From: Pseudoclavibacter sp. AY1F1
GTDB lineage: Bacteria; Actinomycetota; Actinomycetes; Actinomycetales; Microbacteriaceae
DNA length: 64,000 bases
Direction of reading: 5' to 3'
Assembly (NCBI RefSeq): GCF_002931075.1
Contig: NZ_PSTQ01000015.1
Location: 1-64,000 of the forward strand
The position numbers and the translations under genes are program-made. The notes beneath the pieces were generated by a model, which did no database searches, was not told the origin of the DNA, and was given only the letters and a program-made list of their open reading frames with translations. Numbering within the stretch: position 1 is the first letter of the stretch; each line of letters starts with the position of its first letter. This document shows, piece after piece, positions 45,353-55,486 of the stretch.

Positions 45353-46669
45353 GTGTCGAATCACGGATTCACAGTGCAGGAAGAAGCGCTGTACTACAAC
45401 GGAAAGCGCATAGGGCACAGCGAGTTACAAGCTGGTTTCAGTCGGTTCTTCTTCGAGAGGGCGCCCCTGGGCGAAGGTGGAAACGGGGTGACATTTCGAG
45501 TTCGTCACCGCATTCTCAACACGCAGCAAGTAGTGAAGGTTTACTTTCCTGGCCGGAACGGAGTCGCAATCAAAGCGCAGCTCGAGGCCATGAAAAATGC
45601 GGATCGACGAGTTAGCGAGGTTCTGGCACTGGTTCACGATGCTGGAACCTACGAATACCCCGAACCAATTTCCTTCTCGGTCATGGAAAGCATTGACAAT
45701 ATCCAAACTTTGAGGGAATGGATAGCTCAAAGGAACGCCATGTGGGAGTTTGCGCTAATCTCAAACGTTGATGAAAACCGCACATCGAGTGATTGGCTAG
45801 AAACGAGACAAAGAATTGTCCAAGCGGAAGCGCTCAACGTCGCAACGGGCTTTATGGCCGCGGTGGTTCGACTGCATTCTCCTTTGATTACCCACGGCGA
45901 CCTTAATCCAGGCAATATCTTGTTACCCAGAGAACAAGAAAACCCAATCTGGGGTGAATGGAAGTCGGCCACAGCGACTTATAACAAACTCGAAGTCGCC
46001 AAACTATTAGAAAAATTCGGATCCGCCAAGAATTGGTACACCGGCGGGAAGCCAAACGAACCGAGGCCCGGTACTCTGCAGCCGGAGAAGGTACGTCTCA
46101 TAGATCTAGGGTCCAGCCAAGTCGAAGGCACCGACGCCACAGTCGGGAGCAGCCGGGAGACCCGGTTCATGATTGATGATCTGAAACGGATCATGAAACC
46201 TTTCTTCCCCGGTGCCGGCAATCTTCTCAACTGGCTCAACATCGAGAAGAAATCAGTCGTGAGAAATGGGGAGAAGATGGATGCGTTCGTAACGCTCGCC
46301 GGCGCACCCGTGGACCACCTGGCATTGTCTGGTGAAATATTCCGCCTACTATGTGCACTGAATGTACTTTTGGGCCATGAACACAACTCACGCGAACCGG
46401 TAACTGGTGCACCTTCCGCGGACCTTACTCTGGCCATGGATGACATCGGCATCCTCCACACACTCATCACTGGCCGCCCTTCCGACATACGAGACGATGT
46501 TTTTAGCTTAGAAGCCCTCACTGCGATGCAGTACGTCCCGATTCAATCTCAGCGATTGATCAACTGGAGTAGAGTTTTTCACGACTGGGGAGAAAGGCAC
46601 GCTGGTTTCAAGAAGTATGAGTTCAGCAGGGGATCTATTCGGATAGCGACCATACAACCATTGATATAG
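45353..46669 (+). CDS. Protein-kinase-like protein on a low-GC insert
   Basis: A 438-residue protein with a Hanks-type kinase core: glycine loop LGEGGNGVTFRV (residues ~39-50), VVKVYF with the ATP-binding Lys, catalytic loop HGDLNPGNILL (His about 181), and IDLGSS (Asp about 251) in place of DFG. The rest is not recognised. GGGGGG lies 5 nt before GTG 45353. Base composition is much lower in GC than the flanking genes, which points to transfer. Lone kinases on such inserts can be antiphage effectors, but this role is only a guess. Confidence 0.82.
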   Translation: MSNHGFTVQEEALYYNGKRIGHSELQAGFSRFFFERAPLGEGGNGVTFRVRHRILNTQQVVKVYFPGRNGVAIKAQLEAMKNADRRVSEVLALVHDAGTYEYPEPISFSVMESIDNIQTLREWIAQRNAMWEFALISNVDENRTSSDWLETRQRIVQAEALNVATGFMAAVVRLHSPLITHGDLNPGNILLPREQENPIWGEWKSATATYNKLEVAKLLEKFGSAKNWYTGGKPNEPRPGTLQPEKVRLIDLGSSQVEGTDATVGSSRETRFMIDDLKRIMKPFFPGAGNLLNWLNIEKKSVVRNGEKMDAFVTLAGAPVDHLALSGEIFRLLCALNVLLGHEHNSREPVTGAPSADLTLAMDDIGILHTLITGRPSDIRDDVFSLEALTAMQYVPIQSQRLINWSRVFHDWGERHAGFKKYEFSRGSIRIATIQPLI

Positions 46670-47413
46670 GCCGCGTCAGACCGAGGAGACAACGGAGTCC
46701 GAGACGAGGAGGTCCTGCATCACTCCTTTCAGCGTGAGGAGTCCAAGCGTTTGGCGTGGGTGGGAGTTGAGCTCGTCTGTGACCATGTTCCGTTAGCCTG
46801 GTACGCCGTAACCTCGACGCTTTGGCGAGGTTCTCGCGGATGAAATTTCTCGTGTTCTCGTGACTCGGCCACTCCCACAGCAAAGAAGATGCGCGTAGCG
46901 CACGCGAGGCTTTCTCGCGAAGGTGACCGGCGCGTGCTTCGTCACCCCGCTGCCCTGATTCAAGGCGAGCGAGACCGACGATGCGCGCCAAGTTCCGTGA
47001 CGTGATCGATTAGCGCGTCCGCGACCACTGTCGATTCTATGAGTTCGGCAGGCTCAGGATCAGCACGTACATGGAATAGCATTTCGTCGTCCTGGGTGCC
47101 TCGGTGTTGCCAGCGCGCCGATTAAATGCTTCCCTTCCCACGTTCCTTGCATCCGACGATCGGATTCCGTTACTGGGTGGTGATCGGTCGAGAGCATGCC
47201 CACGATCGGGCGTTCATTCACGCGCGGACGCACGCCGCTTCTGCGCGCTGTGTTCAGCGCCGCCTCGGAGTACGCGTATTTCCTTCGGGATCGCGCATAC
47301 TCACCGGTAGATCGCTTCGTGCAACACGGGCCTGCGTTGAACGTACGGAGATTGATCCATGTTGCCCTCGCCGTTCTCGTTCGCTTGCAAAGCGAAAGCT
47401 TCAATCGATCTTC
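46670..47413. other. Decayed-looking region right of the kinase gene
   Basis: About 740 nt without a gene I can support. Several short frames exist on both strands with no start signals, and one minus-strand frame (46635-46991) has a faintly helical Leu/Ala/Arg pattern (ARIVGLARLESGQRGDEARAG), but no family fits. Probably remnants from insertion and decay. Confidence 0.5.
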
Positions 47414-47634
47414 CGCTTCAATGAGCTCACCGAACGCGAACGCGAGGTGTTCGAGCTCGCGCCAAGGGACACTCCAACTCGGAGATCTCGAAGACGCTCT
47501 TCATCGCCGAGCAGACCACGAAGTCCCACGTGAGCCGCATCATGGCGAAGCTGCACCTCCGCGACCGCGTCCACGCGGTCGTTCTCGGCTACGAGTCCGG
47601 GCTCATCACGCCGGGTGAGACCCAACAGCAGTAA
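47414..47634 (+). pseudogene. Frameshifted second copy of the response-regulator HTH end
   Basis: The sequence repeats the 3' end of the regulator at 44877-45082. One T is lost (GAGCTCG-CGCC instead of GAGCTCGTCGCC), so FNELTEREREVFEL and the later KTLFIAEQTTKSHVSRIMAKLHLRD lie in different frames. It lacks a receiver domain and ends at its own TAA (47632-47634). It cannot make a regulator. Confidence 0.9.
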
Positions 47635-47724
47635 CCCGCTCGCGGGGCCGTACCGGGAACTCACCCTCTCGTACGGTTTACCTCAACCTGCGGAGTGATG
47701 CCCCGCACGCAGGCCCCTTTCTAC

Positions 47725-47743
47725 GGTTCGGAACATCCGAACC
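47725..47743. promoter_or_regulatory. 19-bp palindrome upstream of the acyltransferase gene
   Basis: GGTTCGGA, ACA, TCCGAACC: perfect 8-bp arms 21 nt before the GTG at 47764. Its size suits a dimeric LuxR-type regulator; the nearby intact response regulator or its lost paralogue is a candidate binder. Confidence 0.55.
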
Positions 47744-49078
47744 AGTAGACAGAAGGCAGCCACGTGACCCAGCTCACTCTCCCCCGCAGCGCAGCATCCC
47801 CAGAGCCCGACGACGCCAACCCACGCGCGTCCCGGCGTGACCCTGCGGTTGACCTCGTCCGCGCGGCCTGCCTCACCACCGTGCTGGTGCTCCACATCGC
47901 GATGGCCGGCATCTCGGTCACCGGCGGCGACATCAGCATCACCAACGCGGTCGAGGATGAGGCCTGGTTCGCTCCCCTCACCTGGCTCCTGCAGGTCATG
48001 CCGCTGTTCTTCATCATCGGCGGCTTCGCGGCCAGAGCCCAGTGGATGCGAATGCGCGCCAGCGGCGGCACGTCGCGCGAGTTCATCGCCACTAGAACAC
48101 GGCGCCTGCTCGTGCCGTCGCTCGCGTTCGCCGCCTTCGTGACCGCCGGGCTGCCCCTCGCCGCACTCGCCGGCGCGGACACCGAGCTCCTCGCCGAAGC
48201 ATCCTTCCGCATGACACAACCCCTCTGGTTCCTCGCCGTCTACCTCGGCGTGACGGCCCTCATCCCGCTCATGCTGCGCGCCCACGAGGCCGCGCCCCAC
48301 GCCACCCTCATCACCCTCATCTCCGGCGCCATCCTCGTCGACGCCTTCCGCGCCCTGACCGGAATGGATGCGGTCGGCATCGTGAACTACGCCTTCGTCT
48401 GGCTGGCGATCCAGCAGCTCGGGTTCTTCTTCGCCGATGTGAAAGGCCGCAAGACGGTTGCCCGGCCGGGCTGGCACCGACTGCCTATCGGGCTCATCGG
48501 CGGCGGCATTCTTGCCCTGGTGCTCCTCGTCACGTTCGCCGGCTACTCCCCCGAGCTACTCCTCGACAACAACAACCCGGCGAGCGTCGCCCTCATCGCC
48601 CTCGGAATCGCCCAGCTAGGGCTGCTCATGCTGATGCATCCCTGGCTCACGAGCGTCGCATCCGGCACACGAGCGGCCGCGTTCTCGCGCTTCGTCAACG
48701 CCCACTCGATGCGGCTCTATCTCTGGCACATGCCGGTGCTGGTCGCAGTCACGGCAGTCCTGCTCCTTGTGGGTAGTTGGATGCCCGAGCCGCTCAGTTT
48801 CGGATGGTTCGCGACGAGGCCCCTCATGCTCGTCGCCGTTCTCGTGGCAACGGCGGCCGTAGTACCCGGGCTCGCGCACCTGGATGGGCCCACGGAACGA
48901 GGCGTCGAGTTCGCGACCTCGCGCATCCGCTACCGAAAGCCGAGCACCCCGGTCTCCGTCTGGACGGGCATCGCTGGTGTCGTCGTGCTGCTGGTGTTCG
49001 GATTCTGGCCGATGTGGGCCGGGGCGCTGGCGTGTGCGCTGATGATCGTGAGCCTGCGAACACCGAATAAGTCGGTGC

Positions 49079-50311
<1,233 letters not shown>

Positions 50312-50358
50312 GGCTCCCCTGGGATCTGGTCCCGAAAGAGCCTAGGCCCAGGGCGCCG

Positions 50359-50925
50359 TCAACCGCCCGTCCCCTGCACGCATCCCGCGGGCAGGGAGTT
50401 CCCGCTGATCGAGAAGTCGTCGCAGGTGAGGAAGTGCGCCTGGTTGAGTCCGAGCAGGTATGCGATGACAACGATGCCCCCGACCACGGCGACGATCAGC
50501 CAGCGGCGGCGCCTCGTGGTGCTGGACGCGAAGTCCGGCCACACGATGCGCAGCAGCACCCACAGCGTGAACGGCACACAGATCAGCACCACCAGCAGCG
50601 CCGCGAAATCGACGAGCGCAGTAGCGACGTCGTCAGAGTCGGCGTCGACGAGGAAGTTCAGAATCAGCCATACCGTCGGCACCAGCAGCACTGCCGCGCG
50701 CCCGACGCGGCCCCACACGGGTCGCCGCTCGAGCAGCACAAACACGAACGCCGCCGTCGACGCCGCCCAGAAGCCGAGGATGTCGTCGAAGAAGACCTCA
50801 CCCCACGCGCCGAGCGTGAACGCCGGCCACCACGCGACCGCCGCCATGCCCACCATGACGACGCCAAGCGGCACGTCGCGCCGACGATCGGCCTGCGGAA
50901 TCGTGATCTTCTCGGGGGTGCTCAC
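50359..50925 (-). CDS. Four-span membrane protein of unknown function
   Basis: A 188-residue membrane protein: VMVGMAAVAWWPAFTLG, ILGFWAASTAAFVFVLL, AAVLLVPTVWLILNFLVDA, ALLVVLICVPFTLWVLLRIVW and a last span WLIVAVVGGIVVIAYLL precede a Cys-containing tail (LTCDDFSIS ... AGCVQG). GTG 50925 follows TACCTT and 6 nt (leaderless layout). The frame is open to 51072 without signals. Divergent from the esterase gene. Confidence 0.75.
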   Translation of the reverse strand: MSTPEKITIPQADRRRDVPLGVVMVGMAAVAWWPAFTLGAWGEVFFDDILGFWAASTAAFVFVLLERRPVWGRVGRAAVLLVPTVWLILNFLVDADSDDVATALVDFAALLVVLICVPFTLWVLLRIVWPDFASSTTRRRRWLIVAVVGGIVVIAYLLGLNQAHFLTCDDFSISGNSLPAGCVQGTGG

Positions 50926-51136
50926 CCTCGAAAGGTAACCGCCCCGAACGCTCCGCGGAAGCCTCCCGCCCATCCCGCGAACCCGGCCGTGCGTGCCCGC
51001 ACGCCCCGCGCCCCGCATCCACCCGAAACCTCGCAGGCAAGCACCCCGCTCGCACGTGTAGCTTTCTCTCACCCCGTGTGAGAAGTTGAGTCAACCAGCG
51101 CCGCGAATCGCCGGAATTCCCCCTCACGCTTCGCCT

Positions 51137-51173
51137 GAAGGAGCACCCGATGTCGTTCCACGCACGCCCATGA
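51137..51173 (+). promoter_or_regulatory. Ribosome site and 7-codon leader ORF coupled to the esterase gene
   Basis: GAAGGAG (51137-51143) sits 6 nt before an ATG at 51150 that opens a 7-codon ORF (MSFHARP). Its TGA overlaps the ATG of the esterase gene at 51170 (ATGA). The esterase start has no ribosome site of its own, so coupled translation through the leader peptide is likely. Confidence 0.6.
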
Positions 51174-52474
51174 GCGCCATCCTCGAGTTGACCATCATTG
51201 ACTCGCCGGCGATGTGGATCATCTACCTCATCGCGGTCGCCTTCACGATCACTCTGCTGGTGCGGGTCCCGGATGCGAAGTGGTTCGTGCGCGCATCCAT
51301 CGGCGTCATCGCCGGGGTACTCCTCGGCGCCCTCGTGTACTTCGCGAGCAACCTCCTCGACCTCTTTGGCGCCGACCTGCCGCCCGCGGCCGGCCTGTGG
51401 GCCGCCGCGACGCTCGGCGGGATCGGCCTCGCCATCGCATCCTTCAAGGAAGCAAAACCCTGGCGCCGCGTCGTCGCGGCCATCGCCATCGTCGTCTATC
51501 TGCTCGCCGGCGCAACCGGCATCAACGCCGCCTACGGGCTCAACCCCACGCTCGGATCGGTCTTCGGCGACGTGGAAGAGAGCAAGGTCGACCTGCCGAA
51601 CTTCAACGCCGACAACCGACAGGCGCCAGCTCAGCCACTCGCGCAGACCTGGCAGCCGCCAGCCAACCTGCCATCGGCTGGCCAGCGCGGATCCCAGCCC
51701 ATCCCCGGCACGACGTCTGGGTTCGTCGCCAGGGATGCCGGCGTCTACCTGCCACCGGCCGCCCTCGTCGAGAACGCCCCGGCGCTCCCCGTGGTCATCA
51801 CGATGATGGGCTACCCGGGCAACCCAGACGGCACCATCATCAGCGACGTGCTCGACGAGTTCGCGGCCAAGAACAACGGCCTCGCGCCGATTGTCATCAC
51901 CGCAGACCAGCTCGGCGCAGCCGGCGTCCAGGACCCGGCCTGCGCCGACTCCGCAAAGTACGGCAACGCAGAGACGTACATCACCACCGACGTCGTTAAC
52001 TGGGCCAACGCCAACCTGAACGTCATCCAGGACCCGAAATACTGGACCATCGCCGGCTACTCCAACGGCGGCGGATGCGCAGCGAAGTACGGCGCGAAAC
52101 ACCCCGACATCTTCAAGAACGTCATCAGTATCTCCGGCGAAGAGTTCCCCGGATCCGAGGGCGTGGATGCCGCGACCGCCGACATCTACGGCGGCGACAC
52201 AAGCGCGTTCGAAGCCTCCAAGCCCATCAACATCATGAAAGCAGCCCCCGCCGGCACCTACGTCGGCATGACCGCGATCTTCACCGCCGGCAGCGAAGAC
52301 CCCACGTTCTCCGCCGCCGCAACCGCCGTGTCGCAAGCCACCGAGGCCGTCGGCATCAGCACCACCCTGTTCCTCGTCCAGGGCGCAGACCACGGCGGCG
52401 ACGCCGTCAGCGGCGGCCTCACCGAGGCGTTCGAAGTGCTCTACCCGGTGCTGGGGTTGTCCTCGGGAAGCTGA
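51170..52474 (+). CDS. Membrane-anchored esterase (Ag85/esterase-D-like fold)
   Basis: A 434-residue protein: four N-terminal membrane spans (residues ~10-125), then an exported esterase domain. PVVITMMGYPGNPDGTIIS, the nucleophile elbow AGYSNGGGCAAKY (Ser in GYSNG), and the final QGADHGGDAVSGG with the likely catalytic His. This order is seen in actinobacterial mycolyltransferase-like esterases that modify envelope lipids or sugars. Translation is probably coupled to a 7-codon leader ORF. Confidence 0.82.
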   Translation: MSAILELTIIDSPAMWIIYLIAVAFTITLLVRVPDAKWFVRASIGVIAGVLLGALVYFASNLLDLFGADLPPAAGLWAAATLGGIGLAIASFKEAKPWRRVVAAIAIVVYLLAGATGINAAYGLNPTLGSVFGDVEESKVDLPNFNADNRQAPAQPLAQTWQPPANLPSAGQRGSQPIPGTTSGFVARDAGVYLPPAALVENAPALPVVITMMGYPGNPDGTIISDVLDEFAAKNNGLAPIVITADQLGAAGVQDPACADSAKYGNAETYITTDVVNWANANLNVIQDPKYWTIAGYSNGGGCAAKYGAKHPDIFKNVISISGEEFPGSEGVDAATADIYGGDTSAFEASKPINIMKAAPAGTYVGMTAIFTAGSEDPTFSAAATAVSQATEAVGISTTLFLVQGADHGGDAVSGGLTEAFEVLYPVLGLSSGS

Positions 52475-52515
52475 GCGAGCAGCTGCTTCGAACTCGAGTC
52501 CGGGAGCAATCCGTG

Positions 52516-52926
52516 ATGCGAGCCCTCATTACACTCGACACCGTGACCTTCTTCGAGTCGATCCGCACCGTCATCCGCAAGTACGCAGACTTCACCGGCA
52601 CCGCGAGCAGGTCAGAGTTCTGGTGGTGGATGCTCTTCGACACCCTCGTGCTCGCCGCCCTCGGCTTTATCGACCCCACAACAGTTGGCGACAACGGAAC
52701 CATCGGCGGCGGCGTGCTCGGAAGCGTGTGGAACGTGGCGACGCTGCTCCCCACGCTCGCCGTCCTCGTCCGACGCCTTCGCGACACGGGGCGCCGCTGG
52801 ACCAACGTCTTCTGGCTCCTCGTGCCAGTCGCCGGGCTGATCATCATCACGCTGTATGCGATCGCGCCCGGACGTCCGGTTCGCGCGGACGCAGTCAGCG
52901 GCCCCGGCGAGCGACTCGCGCCGTAG
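52516..52926 (+). CDS. DUF805 membrane protein
   Basis: A 136-residue DUF805 protein: YADFTGTASRSEFWWWMLFDTLV contains the signature 'R-S-E-(F/Y)-W', and AVLVRRLRDTGRRWTNVFW the 'RR-hD-x-G' motif; three to four membrane spans. Function of the family is unknown. GTG 52513 directly before ATG 52516 is an equal start. A 41-nt gap follows the esterase gene, so they may be co-transcribed. Confidence 0.87.
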   Translation: MRALITLDTVTFFESIRTVIRKYADFTGTASRSEFWWWMLFDTLVLAALGFIDPTTVGDNGTIGGGVLGSVWNVATLLPTLAVLVRRLRDTGRRWTNVFWLLVPVAGLIIITLYAIAPGRPVRADAVSGPGERLAP

Positions 52927-53081
52927 CTCGTCACGCCGCGAGGCTTCGGCGGCGAAGAAGCACCAGAAAGAAGTGGTGGAGGACTCTGGAATCGCACCAG
53001 ACAAGGCGTCTCAAGAACGCGTCCCCCAAGGCTTCTGAGTGTAGGCGCGCGACCACCGGTTGAGCAAGGGAACGACGAGAC

Positions 53082-53682
53082 TCACCTAAAGTGCCCGCGT
53101 GCCGGTTCCGGTGCCTCACCTAAGAATGCCCGCGAAAGCGCGGACACCGTCGGTATGGGAGGCCTACTGTCGAGGACACTCGGCATGCTTCCTCCCGTCT
53201 GGTCCACGACCACAGCAGCAGAGAGCACAGGCTGCTGGAGGGCGAGATCAAGAATTCGCCCAGCAACGGCGTCCGACCGCAGTCCCGAAAGCAACGGCAA
53301 CCATGTCACCTTGATGCCCTGCAGGTCCTCGATCAGACGATTCGAGTTGGCGACAGCAAGCTGCGCGGCTCCGATAAGCGCTTCCACGATCAGCATCGGA
53401 TCGCACACTCTGTACGGGCCGAGTGCGGAGAAATGGGCGTCCCGCCTTCGAAGCAGCCCCGCAGACATAGGGATCACGCTGCGCCGCATGACGCGTTCAT
53501 GGTTGAGCATCGCGTGCAACGAACCTCAGCAGGTCGTCCATCGCTGCCGGCACGCGATCATGGTGTGGCGGCACGAACTCCACCCCGTGAGGATGGAACC
53601 CGTAACGGCCACCGATCCACACCTGCTCAGCCCGATACCGGCCCGTCAAAGCGGGGACGTTTCCCAGGATCGCCGCCTGCAT
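53082..53682 (-). pseudogene. Fic-domain protein pseudogene lacking its catalytic core
   Basis: The minus strand carries two Fic pieces in different frames. The first (53682-53497) reads LTGRYRAEQVWIGG and HPHGVEFVPPHHDRVPAAMDDLLRFVARD, the region just before the catalytic site. The second (from ~53519) reads NHERVMRRSVIPMSAGLL and VCDPMLIVEALIGAAQLAVANSNRL, the region just after it. The HPFxDGNGR AMP-transfer motif between them has been cut out and the frame shifted. The normal N-terminal ~110 residues are also missing. The gene is dead. Confidence 0.8.
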
Positions 53683-53697
53683 TTTGGGCCTATTGAG

Positions 53698-53712
53698 GTT
53701 TAGGCCCTAAAC
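53698..53712. promoter_or_regulatory. 15-bp palindrome at the head of the Fic remnant
   Basis: GTTTAGG, C, CCTAAAC: perfect 7-bp arms, overlapping a second pair GGGCCTA/TAGGCCC (53686-53707). It could be an old operator or the scar of an inserted element between the Fic remnant and the TspO-like gene. Confidence 0.45.
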
Positions 53713-53739
53713 GCAAATAAGGAAGCGGTCTAGAAGCAC

Positions 53740-54564
53740 TTAGGCGATAGCATCCGCACTCCTCGTCGCGCCCACACCCTTCGAAGGGTCAGCGCTGCGC
53801 CAGTCGATGGACTTCGCGAGCAGGCCGGTGACGGCGATGAGCACCGCGACCGCCAGGGCGACAACACCAACAAGCGTCGACTCGGGTGCATCCGAGAGCC
53901 GACCGAAGCCGACCCACGCGACGCCCCAGATGATCGCCGCCGAGACGGCCAAGTTCTTCCAGCGCCACACATAGAACGTCGCGAGACCGAGCACTGCAAC
54001 GAGTGCCGCCACAGTGGAGACCTCGCCGAGCGTGCCCTCCGCCGCCACACCGGTCGAAACGATCGCGGCCCCGAGGTTCGCGAGCGTCGCAACCGACACC
54101 CAGCCGAGGTACAGACCGAACGTGGTGTCGACGGCGAGGCGCTCGCCCCAGTTCTCAGCGGGGTTCGCGGCGATGCGACTCACAAGCATGATGCAGACCG
54201 CAAGCAGCGCGACGATGACCCCGACACTCACCCAGATGAGGCCGAACTGGGTAACCAGCAACCACCCCGCGTTCAGGAGCATCGAAAGCGCAGCCAGCCA
54301 GCCCGTCGCGCGTGCCTTCGCAGAGGTCGCCTGCTTCGGCAGCCACTGCCAGATGACGTAGGCGAACAGGCCGATGTAGATGACCGACCAGATCGAGAAT
54401 GCAGTACCGGCGGGGGCGATGAGCGTCGCATCGGCGGCAAGGTTGCCGCTCGACGACTGATTAACCTCCGTGCCGCCGAAGAGTCCCACTCCGAAGAGGG
54501 TCCCGACGACGCAGAGGATTCCGGAAACGGTCACGAACAGGCGGCGAAGCAGATCGGAGGACAT
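53740..54564 (-). CDS. TspO/MBR-like tryptophan-rich membrane protein
   Basis: A 274-residue membrane protein with about eight spans. APAGTAFSIWSVIYIGLFAYVIWQWLP is typical of the tryptophan-rich sensory protein (TspO/MBR) relatives found in actinobacteria, larger than the five-span ~160-residue classical TspO. ATG 54564 follows TAGCTT and 6 nt, the leaderless layout. The ligand is unknown; TspO proteins bind tetrapyrroles. Confidence 0.75.
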   Translation of the reverse strand: MSSDLLRRLFVTVSGILCVVGTLFGVGLFGGTEVNQSSSGNLAADATLIAPAGTAFSIWSVIYIGLFAYVIWQWLPKQATSAKARATGWLAALSMLLNAGWLLVTQFGLIWVSVGVIVALLAVCIMLVSRIAANPAENWGERLAVDTTFGLYLGWVSVATLANLGAAIVSTGVAAEGTLGEVSTVAALVAVLGLATFYVWRWKNLAVSAAIIWGVAWVGFGRLSDAPESTLVGVVALAVAVLIAVTGLLAKSIDWRSADPSKGVGATRSADAIA

Positions 54565-54745
54565 GGAAAGAAGCTAAACGATCTAACTGAATGGGGCTTG
54601 GGTGTTGACATCCAAGCTCACCAGACTTCGACCTCACGCCCGCTTGCGGACGAACCCCAATTCTGGCGCGCCCCGTGGACAGACGCACGAGCGGCCCGGC
54701 CCCGCACAGACGGAATCGGGCCACTCGAGCTTGCTGGAGTTCGGG

Positions 54746-55270
54746 CTACAGCTCGACCTTGCCGTTGTCGCCCTCGATCGGCTCACCAGACACCTTCGAC
54801 TTGATGAAGCTGAAGACCGTTGCGATGCGACCGCCCGGGGTGTCCCAGTACTCGCCTCCGCTCGCCGTGAACTTAAGCACGCCGACGTTCGGGTCCTCGG
54901 GCCCGTCCGGGAACCATGCCTCAGCCGCCGGGTTCCAGAGCTCGCGCAACTTCTCCGGCGCATCCACGACCCCGGCTGTGCCGGAGAGGGAGACCCACGA
55001 GTCGTTCGAGCTCAACGCCACCCCGGCGCGAGCATCGGCGACCAGGTTGCGGACCGTTGTCGAGTCGTTCTGGATGAGGAACCACAGGTCGCCGTCGAAC
55101 TCCGCCTCTTGAATCGTGAGGGGATGCGCGACCAACGACCCGGAGCCCTCGATCGTCGTGAGCATGCCGAAACGGAACTCCTTCACGAGCTTCGCGATCT
55201 TCGCGACCTCGTCGGCGTGCGTCGCGTTCGAGTGCGTGCCGTGGCCGTCGTGCGTGGTGTGGTCAGTCAT
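54746..55270 (-). CDS. Pyridoxamine-5'-phosphate-oxidase-fold stress protein
   Basis: A 174-residue PNPOx-like (general stress protein 26-type) split-barrel protein: KLVKEFRFGMLTTIEGSGSLVAHPLTIQ, LWFLIQNDSTTVRNL, WVSLSGTAGVV, and AWFPDGPEDPNVGVLKFTASGGEYWD. Members bind FMN or F420. The first ~20 residues are His/Thr-rich (TDHTTHDGHGTHSNATH). CAGGAGCAAC precedes ATG 55270. Alone on the minus strand. Confidence 0.87.
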   Translation of the reverse strand: MTDHTTHDGHGTHSNATHADEVAKIAKLVKEFRFGMLTTIEGSGSLVAHPLTIQEAEFDGDLWFLIQNDSTTVRNLVADARAGVALSSNDSWVSLSGTAGVVDAPEKLRELWNPAAEAWFPDGPEDPNVGVLKFTASGGEYWDTPGGRIATVFSFIKSKVSGEPIEGDNGKVEL

Positions 55271-55486
55271 GTGTTGCTCCTGGGGGTCGGATCCTGCACG
55301 CTGAGGCGCCCTACAACGGGCGCTCCCGTATCCGGGACCCCGCGAACGTACGCACGGCGCATCCGAAACGCCCTCGTGTCGCCCGGGTGCCCGCCGTGCA
55401 CTCCCCGCGCACCACCTGGGAGGATCGCCCGGGCTGACTGCGAGTGCCCGATGACCGCACGTGCTCGATGACTGCGACGGCCTGAA

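Noticed and set aside
46635-46991. 118-codon minus-strand frame right of the kinase gene
   Set aside because: Overlaps the kinase 3' end antisense, has no start signal and no recognisable domain.
52927-53081. Short frames and a tRNA-like look downstream of DUF805
   Set aside because: No cloverleaf can be drawn and no acceptor or T-loop consensus is present; no gene supported.
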